The notes under the pieces: model-generated
The model's input: the letters and a program-made list of their open reading frames with translations, nothing else
What the model was told of the DNA's origin: nothing
The model's database searches: none
Assembly (NCBI GenBank): GCA_017472105.1
Contig: JAFUQY010000435.1
Location: 1-12,616, forward strand
Origin: Clostridia bacterium
Lineage (GTDB): Bacteria; Bacillota_A; Clostridia; Oscillospirales; CAG-272
DNA: 12,616 nt
Direction of reading: 5' to 3'
Part shown: in pieces, positions 5,039 to 12,070 of the stretch
How the letters are laid out: each line of letters begins with the position of its first letter
How positions within the stretch are numbered: the stretch's first letter is position 1
Made by a program: the position numbers and the translations under genes

Positions 5039-7171
5039 TCATGCGTCCGTGATCTCGCATTCGTACAGACCCGTGATCCGCGGCGGCAGCTCCATTGCGT
5101 ATTTCTGATAGAAATAAATCGGGATCGCCGACCAGCCGTGGCACAGACTGCCCGCGTTGCCGAAATCGGATTCGCCGAGGATCGTTTCCCAGAACGTCGT
5201 CGCGCCGCTGTACAGCATGTGACCCCATTGCCGTGCGATATCGGCGAAGACCGTGCGCGCGTATTTCTCCGGACGGCGCATCAGTGCCTCGTACTTGAAA
5301 ATGCTGTGGCTCAGCGTCACGTACAGGAGTTCATTCTTCGATAATTTGTCAAGCACCGAATCCAGACGCTCGCCGGACGCCGCATCCGCATAGACAATCA
5401 GCGAATTGGTCAGCTCGCATGTGTGCAGTTTTTCGCCGGCTCGATTGATGTAGGAATAATAACAGCCGTCATCGTCGCTCCAGAACGCGCGGTCAATGTC
5501 AGCGTTCAGTTTCAGATGTGCGTCACGGTAAGCGGAACCGTCCTCGCCGAGCGTATCCATGGTGTCGGCAAGCGAACGGAGCCCGAACGATACGAACGCA
5601 CACAGCGGCGCGTCAAATGTAACATCGTCGTCGGCCACAAATCCGCTGATCGAACCGGACAGACCCGGCTGCCATTCGTAGAAATTCCAGTATTTTTCTT
5701 CCTGGAAGCACGGGATCAGACCGTTTTCCGCATCCCTGCGGCTCAGGAATTCGTCGGCAATCCGCTTCATCGTCGGCAGCATTTCCCACGCGAAGTCCCG
5801 GTCGCCGGAATATTTCATGTATTCGTACACCTGCGTGAGGAAAATCGCCGAGAATGACGGAATCGTGATGGCAACGCGCGCCGGTGAGCACAATTCAAGC
5901 ATGTTGTCCTCGCGGATCGACTGCGCCATGAGCCGGATCGACGCCTTCGGGAAAGCGAACTCCCGGAATGCGTAGTAGCCGCACAGCATCTGATTGCGCG
6001 AATCCATCGTGTAAAGCGCCTGCTCCCGCCACGGACAGTCCTCGTAATGCTCGTGCATGCACATTCTCAGCGTACGCTTGGCAACCTCGTGAATCTTTGT
6101 GTGAAGCGTGTCCGCACAGGTGAATTTTGCCTCATAATCGAGCGGATAATCGGTGGTTCTGATGCCGGCATAGCGGATTTTTACATCCTTCGCATATGCG
6201 TGCACTTCGAGATACCGCAGACCGAGACGCCGGAACGGGTTGACCCAGCGGTTTCTTCCCTTCACTGCCCGGTAAAGACAGCAGAAATTCCGTCCGCCGA
6301 TGTAGGCACGCACCCGGCAGTCGTCAAGATGCTCGCCCCAGCCGATGAGAATATCGCACGCCTCGTCAACCTCAATATCCAGCGACAGAATGCCCGCGTT
6401 TTCACGACCGGTGTCGATGATCGCGAATACGCCGTCGTCCTCTTCGTCACAGGTCAGTTTAATCCCGTCAGCATCCGGCAAAGGACGGTCGGAATGCGGT
6501 ACAGACCAGTCGGTTGCCGGTTCCCTGAACGCCAGAGCCGCGAACTGCATCCGCTGACCGATGCTGCCGGATTTTTTCTCCTTGAACGTGCCGTGTACCG
6601 TCAGAACTGCGGGCTCGTCGTCACCAACCACCAGCTTCCTGATCGGACGGATGCGCGCGGGCATCGGCTTATCCACTTCAACCGTCGGCGGCTCTTCCGT
6701 TGCAACGCGTCCGGCATAATAGCGGAAGGAAAAACCGAGCTGACCGGAGACGTATTCCACCGGACCCATGTCGTACTCCGATTCGGGAGCCGAGAACGTT
6801 TCCGTCGAGCTGTACGCCAGGACTTCCCCGCCGCGCTGGATTTCGTAAATCAGCCCCGCATCCTCGCCGCGCACCGTGGAGCTGTCGTTGCCCTGATGCC
6901 AGCAGCGGATGACAATGCGGTTTTCGCCCGGCGTGAGATAGCCGTCAAGCGGGATGGCGTCGTACACCTTGTCGAACGGATAGTCCGCGTACTGTCCCAT
7001 CGAGACGACCGTACCGTTGATTTCCAGACAGTAATTCGTGTCCACGGAGAGATTCATCACGCAGCCGTCCGTGTTCCCCGTCATCTCGAGCAGATCGTAG
7101 AAGGTAACGTACGTGTTGACGCCGCCGTATCCCTCTTCCCAGATCCATATTGCTTTGGTAAATGCATTCAT
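5039..7171 (-). CDS. Glycoside hydrolase family 78 protein, probable alpha-L-rhamnosidase
   Basis: This 710-residue enzyme is predicted to release terminal alpha-L-rhamnose by inversion. The N-terminal half (about 1-340) is beta-rich accessory domain, including a jelly-roll-like region with YCLEINGTVVSMG near 47-59. The C-terminal half is the (alpha/alpha)6 barrel. The GH78 signature is EDCPWREQALYTMD (377-390). Its D378, E383 and D390 keep the spacing of the family's catalytic Asp/Glu/Asp set. GATTFWE (656-662) supplies the probable base E662, and SLCHGW (675-680) the conserved late His. W replaces the common Q in DCPQR. There is no signal peptide, so it should act in the cytoplasm on imported oligosaccharides or glycosides. 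The ATG at 7171 has GGAGG seven bases upstream and its own promoter. No terminator is obvious downstream. The exact substrate is inferred. Confidence 0.87.
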   Translation of the reverse strand: MNAFTKAIWIWEEGYGGVNTYVTFYDLLEMTGNTDGCVMNLSVDTNYCLEINGTVVSMGQYADYPFDKVYDAIPLDGYLTPGENRIVIRCWHQGNDSSTVRGEDAGLIYEIQRGGEVLAYSSTETFSAPESEYDMGPVEYVSGQLGFSFRYYAGRVATEEPPTVEVDKPMPARIRPIRKLVVGDDEPAVLTVHGTFKEKKSGSIGQRMQFAALAFREPATDWSVPHSDRPLPDADGIKLTCDEEDDGVFAIIDTGRENAGILSLDIEVDEACDILIGWGEHLDDCRVRAYIGGRNFCCLYRAVKGRNRWVNPFRRLGLRYLEVHAYAKDVKIRYAGIRTTDYPLDYEAKFTCADTLHTKIHEVAKRTLRMCMHEHYEDCPWREQALYTMDSRNQMLCGYYAFREFAFPKASIRLMAQSIREDNMLELCSPARVAITIPSFSAIFLTQVYEYMKYSGDRDFAWEMLPTMKRIADEFLSRRDAENGLIPCFQEEKYWNFYEWQPGLSGSISGFVADDDVTFDAPLCAFVSFGLRSLADTMDTLGEDGSAYRDAHLKLNADIDRAFWSDDDGCYYSYINRAGEKLHTCELTNSLIVYADAASGERLDSVLDKLSKNELLYVTLSHSIFKYEALMRRPEKYARTVFADIARQWGHMLYSGATTFWETILGESDFGNAGSLCHGWSAIPIYFYQKYAMELPPRITGLYECEITDA

Positions 7172-7200
7172 GTTACGTCCTCCGAAGCATTTTTTCTTCG

Positions 7201-7229
7201 ATTATATCACGTCCGGGCACAAATTGCAA
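7201..7229 (-). promoter_or_regulatory. SigA-type promoter of the GH78 gene
   Basis: Read leftward, TTGCAA (7224-7229) is followed after 17 bp by TATAAT (7201-7206), with the GGAGG ribosome binding site just downstream. The -35 box abuts the spoIIID stop codon at 7231, so the GH78 gene is probably transcribed independently. Confidence 0.8.
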
Positions 7230-7230
7230 G

Positions 7231-7491
7231 TCAAAACTGCTCCGGATCCCGCCGGCGCCGCAGGTATTTCCGACGAGTGGCTTCCCCGCCGCGGATGTGA
7301 CGTTCCGCCTTGTTTTTCTCGAGAATCTCCTTCACCTCGTCCGACAGCCCGGGATTTTCCCGCCTGAGCCGCTCCGTCACGTCCTTGTGCACCGTGGATT
7401 TGCTGATCCCGTACCATGCCGCCGCATCCCGTACCGTGCATCCGTTCTCGATGATGTATCCTGCTAGCTTCGTACACCGCGTGTCAGTCAT
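7231..7491 (-). CDS. spoIIID: Sporulation transcription regulator SpoIIID
   Basis: This 86-residue DNA-binding protein controls mother-cell genes after engulfment, activating or repressing SigE-dependent promoters. It matches Bacillus SpoIIID along most of its length: a helix-turn-helix at about 19-38 with the hallmark SKSTVHKDVTERL, then NPxL-x-x-EVKEIL (46-57) and RHIRGGEAT (64-72), followed by a basic tail (RRKYLRRRRD). The ATG at 7491 has GGAGGG six bases upstream; an in-frame GTG at 7506 overlaps that site and is rejected. The upstream promoter block looks SigE-like, as expected for this gene. No clear terminator follows it. This gene is the best evidence that the host forms endospores. 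Confidence 0.96.
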   Translation of the reverse strand: MTDTRCTKLAGYIIENGCTVRDAAAWYGISKSTVHKDVTERLRRENPGLSDEVKEILEKNKAERHIRGGEATRRKYLRRRRDPEQF

Positions 7492-7519
7492 AGATTGCCC
7501 TCCCACATTGGGTTACAGC

Positions 7520-7547
7520 ATTATATGCACCGGACGGCGATTTATGA
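7520..7547 (-). promoter_or_regulatory. SigE-like promoter of spoIIID
   Basis: Read leftward, TCATAAAT (7540-7547) and CATATAAT (7520-7527) are 12 bp apart. They resemble the mother-cell SigE consensus (KMATATT, about 14 bp, CATACAMT) with a slightly short spacer. In Bacillus spoIIID is SigE-dependent and autoregulated. The predicted leader is about 20 nt. The block resembles one at 12071-12098. Confidence 0.6.
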
Positions 7548-7549
7548 TG

Positions 7550-7580
7550 AAAAAACAGCGCCCTCCGAAGAAGACGCTGT
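7550..7580 (-). terminator. Rho-independent terminator of galM
   Basis: On the minus strand ACAGCG pairs with CGCTGT. The helix continues inward through TCTTC/GAGGG (with wobbles) to a TTCG tetraloop closed by C-G, giving an 11-bp stem followed by a T run. It begins 15 bases after the galM stop and abuts the spoIIID promoter. Confidence 0.9.
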
Positions 7581-7595
7581 CTGAGTGATTAAAAC

Positions 7596-8651
7596 TTAAT
7601 TTTCAAACTTATAAATGGTCGTCGTGTCGTACTTTTCGCCGGGCTTGAGAACGACATTGGTGAAGTTCGGGTGGTTGATGGAGTCGGGCATGCACTGGGT
7701 TTCAAGGCAGCATGCGCAGTGTCTGTACTGCTTGACATCGCCCTTGAAGGGATGATCGTTCACGTCGATCATGTTCGCAGTGTAGATCTGTACGCAGGGC
7801 TGGTCGGTGTACATGTTCAGCTTTCTGCCGGACTTGGGATCGGTGAGAGAACCGCGGAGCTGGAGCTTGCCGTCGGGATTTGCGAAGCAGAAGTTGTTGT
7901 CGTAGCCGCCGAATTCCTTCATCATGGGATGGTCGCCCGCAAAACCGGTGCCGAGAGCCATGGTGTTTCTGAAGTCGTAGCAGGTGCCGGTAACGTCAAC
8001 GAGCTCGCCGTCGGGAATCAGCTCGGAGTCGATGGAGTTGATCTTGTCGCAGTCGAGCCACAGAAGCTGATCGTCAACAACGCCGGATGCGAAGCCGCCC
8101 ATGTTGAAGTATACATGGTTGGTCAGGTTCACGATGGTGGTCTTGTCGGTGGTCGCTTCGTAGTGGATGGACAGACCTGCGTCAGCGGTGAGGGTGTATG
8201 TAACCTTCACGGTCAGGGTGCCGGGATAGTTTTCTTCTCCGTCGGGAGAAACGTAGGTCAGAACCAGCGCGGGTTCGTCTTCGGTGCCGGCTTCTTCAAC
8301 AGCCCAGATCTTGGAGTTGAAGCCGAACTTGCCGCCGTGCAGGGTGTTGCTGCCGTCGTTGCAGGTGAGCTGGTATTCCACGCCTTCGAGGGTGAACTTG
8401 CCCTTTGCGATACGGTTGCCGATACGTCCGATGAGTGCGCCCTGATAACCGCCGGAGGTCAGATAGCCTTCGATGCAGTCGTAGCCGCATACCACATCAG
8501 CCTTCACGCCGTTCTTGTCTTCCACGCACAGGCTCTGGATGATGCCGCCGTAGTTGAGAATGCACGCGGAGGTGATGGACTTGTTGGTGAGCTGGTAAGC
8601 ATAAACCTCGCATCCGCAGGGCAGCTTGCCGAATAAAGTCTTAGTAATCAT
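7596..8651 (-). CDS. galM: Aldose 1-epimerase (galactose mutarotase)
   Basis: It interconverts the alpha and beta anomers of galactose or glucose, supplying the form used by kinases. The protein is 351 residues, the usual length. Family motifs are complete: IGRIGNRIAKGKF (74-86), NTLHGGKFGFN (102-112), NLTNHVYFNMGG (175-186) with the probable catalytic acid H179, the substrate Asp in GYDNNF (D251), and CLETQCMPDSIN (315-326) with the probable catalytic base E317. No signal peptide is present, so it acts in the cytoplasm. The ATG at 8651 has AAAGGA nine bases upstream. It lies 213 bp downstream of galE in the same orientation, and the gap carries two repeats but no clear promoter or strong terminator, so co-transcription with galE is possible. 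It ends in a strong terminator. Confidence 0.94.
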   Translation of the reverse strand: MITKTLFGKLPCGCEVYAYQLTNKSITSACILNYGGIIQSLCVEDKNGVKADVVCGYDCIEGYLTSGGYQGALIGRIGNRIAKGKFTLEGVEYQLTCNDGSNTLHGGKFGFNSKIWAVEEAGTEDEPALVLTYVSPDGEENYPGTLTVKVTYTLTADAGLSIHYEATTDKTTIVNLTNHVYFNMGGFASGVVDDQLLWLDCDKINSIDSELIPDGELVDVTGTCYDFRNTMALGTGFAGDHPMMKEFGGYDNNFCFANPDGKLQLRGSLTDPKSGRKLNMYTDQPCVQIYTANMIDVNDHPFKGDVKQYRHCACCLETQCMPDSINHPNFTNVVLKPGEKYDTTTIYKFEN

Positions 8652-8693
8652 GTTTGTATTTCCTTTGTAACAATAAGGTTTTCCTGTATCTGC

Positions 8694-8718
8694 GGCGGCA
8701 CGTAAAGCACCGCCCTAC
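8694..8718 (-). repeat. Single GTAGGG-palindrome repeat upstream of galM
   Basis: Read leftward, GTAGGG runs into GGCGGTGC-TTTAC-GTGCCGCC, an 8-bp stem with two G-U wobbles that pairs fully only on the minus strand. The GTAGGG lead-in matches both units of the REPIN-like pair at 2483-2625, but the palindrome sequence differs. It is probably a relative from the same repeat class; the match rests on a short lead-in and the layout. Confidence 0.45.
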
Positions 8719-8770
8719 GAGAAACACAGAAAAAAGGAACAGTCAAAAAATAAAATTTCAACCCAAATCT

Positions 8771-8827
8771 GAAAATACGAAGTATTTTCTACCTTTTCTC
8801 TTATCTATTCTCTCTTATCTATTATCT
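8771..8827 (-). repeat. Purine-rich tract plus hairpin, intergenic repeat copy C
   Basis: Read leftward, AGATAATAGATAAGAGA-type tandem units match copies A and B with one substitution. AAAAGGTA and the hairpin GAAAATAC-TTC-GTATTTTC (8771-8789) follow. Compared with copies A and B (AAAACAC/GTGTTTT), the stem carries a C-to-T change matched by a G-to-A change on the other arm. It lies between galE and galM. Confidence 0.75.
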
Positions 8828-8864
8828 GGCACAGCCAAACATTCCGTCAGCAGACCGACCGAGA

Positions 8865-9881
8865 TTATTCCTCATACCCGTTGGGGTTGTTCTTCTGCCA
8901 TCTCCAGGAGTCTTCGCACATTTCCTTGATGCCGTTTTCAGCAACCCAGCCGAGTTCCTTTGCAGCCAGATCCGCGCTGGAGTAGCATTCCGCGATGTCG
9001 CCGGGGCGTCTGTCCTTGATGACGTAGGGGATCTTCACGCCGGTAGCCGCTTCGAAGTTCTTTACGATGTCGAGAACGGAGTAGCCCTTGCCGGTGCCGA
9101 GGTTGTAGGTCTTGCAGCCGCAGTTTTCAGCGAGCTTCTTGACAGCGCATACGTGACCCTTCGCGAGGTCAACTACGTGGATGTAGTCGCGTACGCCGGT
9201 GCCGTCGTGAGTCGGATAGTCGTCGCCGAATACGCCCAGCTCAGGTCTCTTGCCGACTGCAACCTGGGTTACGTAAGGCATGAGGTTGTTCGGAACGCCG
9301 TTCGGGTTTTCGCCGATCATACCGCTCTTGTGTGCGCCGATGGGGTTGAAGTAACGGAGCAGAACAACGTTCCATTCCGGATCTGCCTTCTGGATGTCGG
9401 TCAGGATCTGTTCAAGCATGGACTTGGTCCAGCCGTAGGGATTGGTGCAGTTGCCCTTGGGGCATTCTTCGGTGATCGGAATGAACGCGGGATCGCCGTA
9501 AACGGTTGCGGAAGAGGAGAAAATGATGTTCTTGCAGCCGTACTTCTTCATCACGTCAACGAGTACGAGAGTACCGGTGATGTTGTTGTTGTAGTATTCC
9601 CACGGCTTAGCAACGGATTCACCCACAGCCTTGAGACCTGCGAAGTGGATAACGGAGTCGATCTTCTCGGTCTTGAAGATGTTTTCCATCGCATCGTGAT
9701 CGAGAATGTCAGCGAGGTAGAATTTCACGGGCTTGCCGGTGATCTGTTCCACTCTCTTGAGGGATTTTTCGGAAGAATTGCACAGGTTGTCGCAAACAAC
9801 AACGTCATAACCTGCGTTCTGCAGTTCAATTACGGTATGGGAACCAATATAACCCGCACCGCCGGTAACGAGAATAGCCAT
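8865..9881 (-). CDS. galE: UDP-glucose 4-epimerase
   Basis: It interconverts UDP-galactose and UDP-glucose through an NAD-bound 4-keto intermediate. This 338-residue protein is an extended short-chain dehydrogenase. It has the NAD loop [10 protein letters not shown] (6-15), the [11 protein letters not shown] region (79-89), SSSATVYG (122-129) with S124, and the YGWTK catalytic pair Y149 and K153. The numbering is the same as for E. coli Gal[10 protein letters not shown] (176-184) and [11 protein letters not shown] (230-240) are typical of true GalE. The ATG at 9881 has AAGGAGA eight bases upstream. It sits between the nucleotidyltransferase and galM in the same orientation. The 174 bp upstream are occupied by a hairpin terminator and repeat copy B, and I could not identify a clear promoter. 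Confidence 0.96.
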   Translation of the reverse strand: MAILVTGGAGYIGSHTVIELQNAGYDVVVCDNLCNSSEKSLKRVEQITGKPVKFYLADILDHDAMENIFKTEKIDSVIHFAGLKAVGESVAKPWEYYNNNITGTLVLVDVMKKYGCKNIIFSSSATVYGDPAFIPITEECPKGNCTNPYGWTKSMLEQILTDIQKADPEWNVVLLRYFNPIGAHKSGMIGENPNGVPNNLMPYVTQVAVGKRPELGVFGDDYPTHDGTGVRDYIHVVDLAKGHVCAVKKLAENCGCKTYNLGTGKGYSVLDIVKNFEAATGVKIPYVIKDRRPGDIAECYSSADLAAKELGWVAENGIKEMCEDSWRWQKNNPNGYEE

Positions 9882-9940
9882 AAGATGGGTCTCCTTGTAT
9901 TGTTAGTTTTATTTGTTGAAATTCAGTTTGCGTGGTATTA

Positions 9941-9994
9941 GATAATAGATAAGAGATAATAGAGAAGAGAATCGGAAAAAACACTCCGTGTTTT
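9941..9994 (+). repeat. Purine-rich tract plus hairpin, intergenic repeat copy B
   Basis: GATAATAGATAAGAGA tandem units, ATCGG, a six-A run and the hairpin AAAACAC-TCC-GTGTTTT (9978-9994). It is almost identical to copy A at 4713-4767, about 5.2 kb away. It lies upstream of galE on the strand opposite to the genes. Confidence 0.8.
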
Positions 9995-10004
9995 AATTTT
10001 AATT

Positions 10005-10023
10005 AAAAAGCGCCAGCTTTTTT
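10005..10023 (-). terminator. Probable terminator of the nucleotidyltransferase gene, usable both ways
   Basis: AAAAAGC and GCTTTTT form a 7-bp stem around a four-base loop (GCCA on the plus strand), with A and T runs on either side so either strand could use it. It lies about 33 bp after the stop codon at 10056. Confidence 0.6.
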
Positions 10024-10058
10024 ACCTTCACCTTTTCCCTCTTCCCTTTTCCTTCTTA
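10024..10058 (-). repeat. Purine-rich tract at the nucleotidyltransferase stop codon, possible repeat copy F
   Basis: Read leftward, GGAAGTAAGAAGG and AGGGAAGAGGG purine units run into the terminator hairpin at 10005-10023. The layout is that of the other purine-tract-plus-hairpin elements, with a different stem. The TAA stop codon of the nucleotidyltransferase gene lies in the first unit (GGAAGTAAGA). Confidence 0.4.
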
Positions 10059-10964
10059 CTTCCACAACCCGTCCGGGTATTCGCCGGCGTCGATGAGGTC
10101 GTGGAGCTTCTTGATAACGTCGGGCTTGTCGTCCGCGTAGGTGACGCCGAACCACTTTGCGGTGGTGGTCAGAACCTTGACGTCGCACTGACCGGCGTGC
10201 ATCATCTTGCCGATGGTGTTCGGGAGATAGCATTCCGCCTTCATGGGATCCGCTGCGTTCATGAGATTGCCGATAAATGCGGAGAATTCTGCTTCCAGAC
10301 CGTCAAATACCTTGGGAGTGAAGCCCCAGAAGTTCATGGAAACGACGGTGTCATCGGGAATGTGGACCTTTTCGCCGTTGTCTTCGTACCATGCGCCGCC
10401 TTCTTCCTTGTTCAGCTTGGTGCGTTCCTCGATGCTCACGAGGTATCCGTCCTCGTCGGCATGGCATTCACCGCGCGCTACGGAGCCGTTTTCGGTGAGC
10501 GTGTTGCCGAGCATGTAGCCAACCATGCAGAAATGTGCGCTTTCGGGATCGGTGTTCTTGATGAATTCCGCAGCCTTCATGTATGCGTCGCGTCCGTAGA
10601 AGTCATCCGCATTGATAACAGCGAAGCCGTCCTTGAGAACATCCTTGCCGCAGAGGAGCGCGTGTGCGGTGCCCCAGGGCTTGGTGCGTCCTTCGGGAAT
10701 TTCGCTGCCCTCGGGAACGCCGACTTCCATACCCTGGAACGCGTATTCCACGGGGATTCTTTCTTCAATGCGATGACCGACGGTTTCGCGGAAAATCTCG
10801 TAGTTCTCTTCCTTGATGACGAAAACAACCCGGTCAAATCCCGCCTTGATTGCGTCAAAAATGGAGAAGTCGATGATGAATTCGCCGTGTTCGGTAAACT
10901 TGTCAATCTGCTTTAAGCCGCCGTAACGGGAACCCATGCCCGCGGCGAGAATAAATAATGTCAT
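10056..10964 (-). CDS. Sugar-phosphate nucleotidyltransferase family protein
   Basis: This 302-residue soluble protein of the NTP_transferase fold would join a nucleotide triphosphate to a sugar 1-phosphate. The nucleotide-binding signature is LAAGMGSRYGGLKQ (6-19). KPWGTAHALL (95-104) contacts the base, and NADDFYG (118-124) carries the metal-binding Asp residues. The RYGGLKQ form is typical of a Clostridia subfamily usually labelled only nucleotidyltransferase, and differs from canonical GalU (G-x-G-T-R-x-x-P). The substrate is therefore uncertain: UTP with glucose or galactose 1-phosphate fits the adjacent galE and galM, but choline- or glycerol-type substrates occur among relatives. The ATG at 10964 has GGAGG five bases upstream and a good promoter. 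It may be the first gene of a group with galE and galM, although a hairpin lies after it. Confidence 0.85.
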   Translation of the reverse strand: MTLFILAAGMGSRYGGLKQIDKFTEHGEFIIDFSIFDAIKAGFDRVVFVIKEENYEIFRETVGHRIEERIPVEYAFQGMEVGVPEGSEIPEGRTKPWGTAHALLCGKDVLKDGFAVINADDFYGRDAYMKAAEFIKNTDPESAHFCMVGYMLGNTLTENGSVARGECHADEDGYLVSIEERTKLNKEEGGAWYEDNGEKVHIPDDTVVSMNFWGFTPKVFDGLEAEFSAFIGNLMNAADPMKAECYLPNTIGKMMHAGQCDVKVLTTTAKWFGVTYADDKPDVIKKLHDLIDAGEYPDGLWK

Positions 10965-11020
10965 AATAGCCTCCTGTGCGGTGAATCGAAAGTATTGTGG
11001 TATCGTTCAGACCAGTTCAC

Positions 11021-11048
11021 TTTATATTGTATCTCAACCCGCTGTCAA
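11021..11048 (-). promoter_or_regulatory. SigA-type promoter of the nucleotidyltransferase gene
   Basis: Read leftward, a perfect TTGACA (11043-11048) is followed after 16 bp by TATAAA (11021-11026). The leader to the ATG at 10964 would be about 50 nt. Confidence 0.75.
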
Positions 11049-11117
11049 TTGCAAGGGTTTCCGGCGAAAAAGTGTGCGATTTTTCCGAAAAACTTGCCCG
11101 GTGCACAGAAATAAACA

Positions 11118-11153
11118 GACGGAAGACGCCCGCATGTGGGAGAGTCATCCGTC
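11118..11153 (-). terminator. Terminator of the cysteine-rich gene
   Basis: On the minus strand GACGGATGAC and GTCTTCCGTC pair as 6 + 3 bp around a T-T mismatch. CCC/GGG can pair inside the loop. TGTTTATTT follows. It begins 17 bases after the stop codon at 11170. Confidence 0.6.
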
Positions 11154-11169
11154 CGCTGTCCGATTCAGG

Positions 11170-12012
11170 TCAGTCCGTTTTTGTACCGCAGGTGCATTTC
11201 TTTTCCCCGTCGTTCTGAGGAGTGCCCGTGCCGCCGGAGGGTGAGAATTCCGCAACCGGGAACTCCATCTGCCGGAAGAGACTGCACGGATCCTCGCTCA
11301 CGGGCATGACGCATTCCTTCTCGGGCACGGCGTATTCCACCGCATTGATGAGATACTGTGCCGGACGCTCGATCCGCACGACCGAGAAGAACCCGAGCGA
11401 CGCCAGAAGAACCGCACCGTCCGCGTCATCCGTCAGATCGCACGACAGATTCCGGCAGACGCATTCGGGAATCTCGTCAACCGTGCAGCAGGAACAGCAC
11501 CGGCACGGCTTGTGAGGCTCGACGACCTTCGTATTCAGAATGATCGGATCGACCGTCTCCAGAACCGCCACGGGAAGCGTGTTCGATGAGTGGGTCTTGC
11601 CGGGTTCACAGCAGAAGCTGCCGCCGTACTCGCTCCGGAAGACGCTCACATTTCCTTCACCGCCGAAGAGGATGACCTTTTTCTCGACCGCCGCGACGCC
11701 TTCGAAGTCCTGCATATTGCCGGGACCGACGCATGCCTCGAAGTTGATTTTTACGTAGATCCGGATGAAAAGCTGATAGAAGCCCCGGTTGAACGGTACC
11801 GGATCGATGCTGATGCACGACCAGAGCACCTTCGCACATTTCGCGCGCACAACGGAGGTTCTGTCGATGATTTCCTGTCCGATGCAGGTCAGATACACCC
11901 GCACATCCTCGAAGCAGTCCTTGTCGCGGCAGGAGTCGAGAACACGGTGGGTGTCGATGCAGACCAGATCCCGCTCACGCGAGCAGGAACCGCTGTTTCT
12001 GTATTCAGCCAT
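11170..12012 (-). CDS. Cysteine-rich protein of unknown function, possibly sporulation-linked
   Basis: This 280-residue protein has 22 cysteines, no signal peptide and no long membrane segment. Cysteines are spread along the chain, with a dense CRCCSCC cluster at 170-176, pairs at 134-135 (FCC) and 184-186 (CVC), and a C-terminal KCTCGTKTD tail. The N-terminus has a conserved-looking block, CIDTHRVLDSCRDKDCFEDVRVYLT (residues 18, 28 and 33 are Cys). The middle is beta-rich (FYQLFIRIYVKINFEA). I do not recognise a named family or catalytic motif. Metal binding or disulfide cross-linking, as in spore-coat proteins, is possible. The upstream sequence resembles the spoIIID promoter block, which favours a mother-cell sporulation role. 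The ATG at 12012 is the only in-frame start after an upstream stop, yet it lacks a well-placed Shine-Dalgarno (AAAGG is about 15 nt away). Own terminator. Confidence 0.75.
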   Translation of the reverse strand: MAEYRNSGSCSRERDLVCIDTHRVLDSCRDKDCFEDVRVYLTCIGQEIIDRTSVVRAKCAKVLWSCISIDPVPFNRGFYQLFIRIYVKINFEACVGPGNMQDFEGVAAVEKKVILFGGEGNVSVFRSEYGGSFCCEPGKTHSSNTLPVAVLETVDPIILNTKVVEPHKPCRCCSCCTVDEIPECVCRNLSCDLTDDADGAVLLASLGFFSVVRIERPAQYLINAVEYAVPEKECVMPVSEDPCSLFRQMEFPVAEFSPSGGTGTPQNDGEKKCTCGTKTD

Positions 12013-12046
12013 TTTATATAGTCCATAACCTTTCCCTGAGATGCCG

Positions 12047-12066
12047 TGAAGGAGAAAGTTCCTTCA
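12047..12066 (-). other. Hairpin at the predicted 5' end of the cysteine-rich gene's transcript
   Basis: TGAAGGA and TCCTTCA form a perfect 7-bp stem around six bases. It falls right at the expected start site downstream of the CATATGAT box (12072-12079). It could stabilise the 5' end or affect initiation, given that the gene lacks a normal ribosome binding site. Confidence 0.4.
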
Positions 12067-12070
12067 GTCC

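Noticed and set aside
6047..7300. A 417-codon open frame on the plus strand opposite the GH78 gene
   Set aside because: It is antisense to a clear GH78 enzyme with intact catalytic motifs. Its Arg/His/Val-rich translation has no recognisable domain, and it has no ribosome binding site. Long antisense frames are common opposite GC-rich genes.
7671..8636. A 321-codon open frame on the plus strand opposite galM
   Set aside because: The translation is Val/Gly/Ala-rich shadow protein with no family signature, and galM on the other strand is certain. The same applies to the frames opposite galE (9153-9941) and the nucleotidyltransferase (10101-10916).
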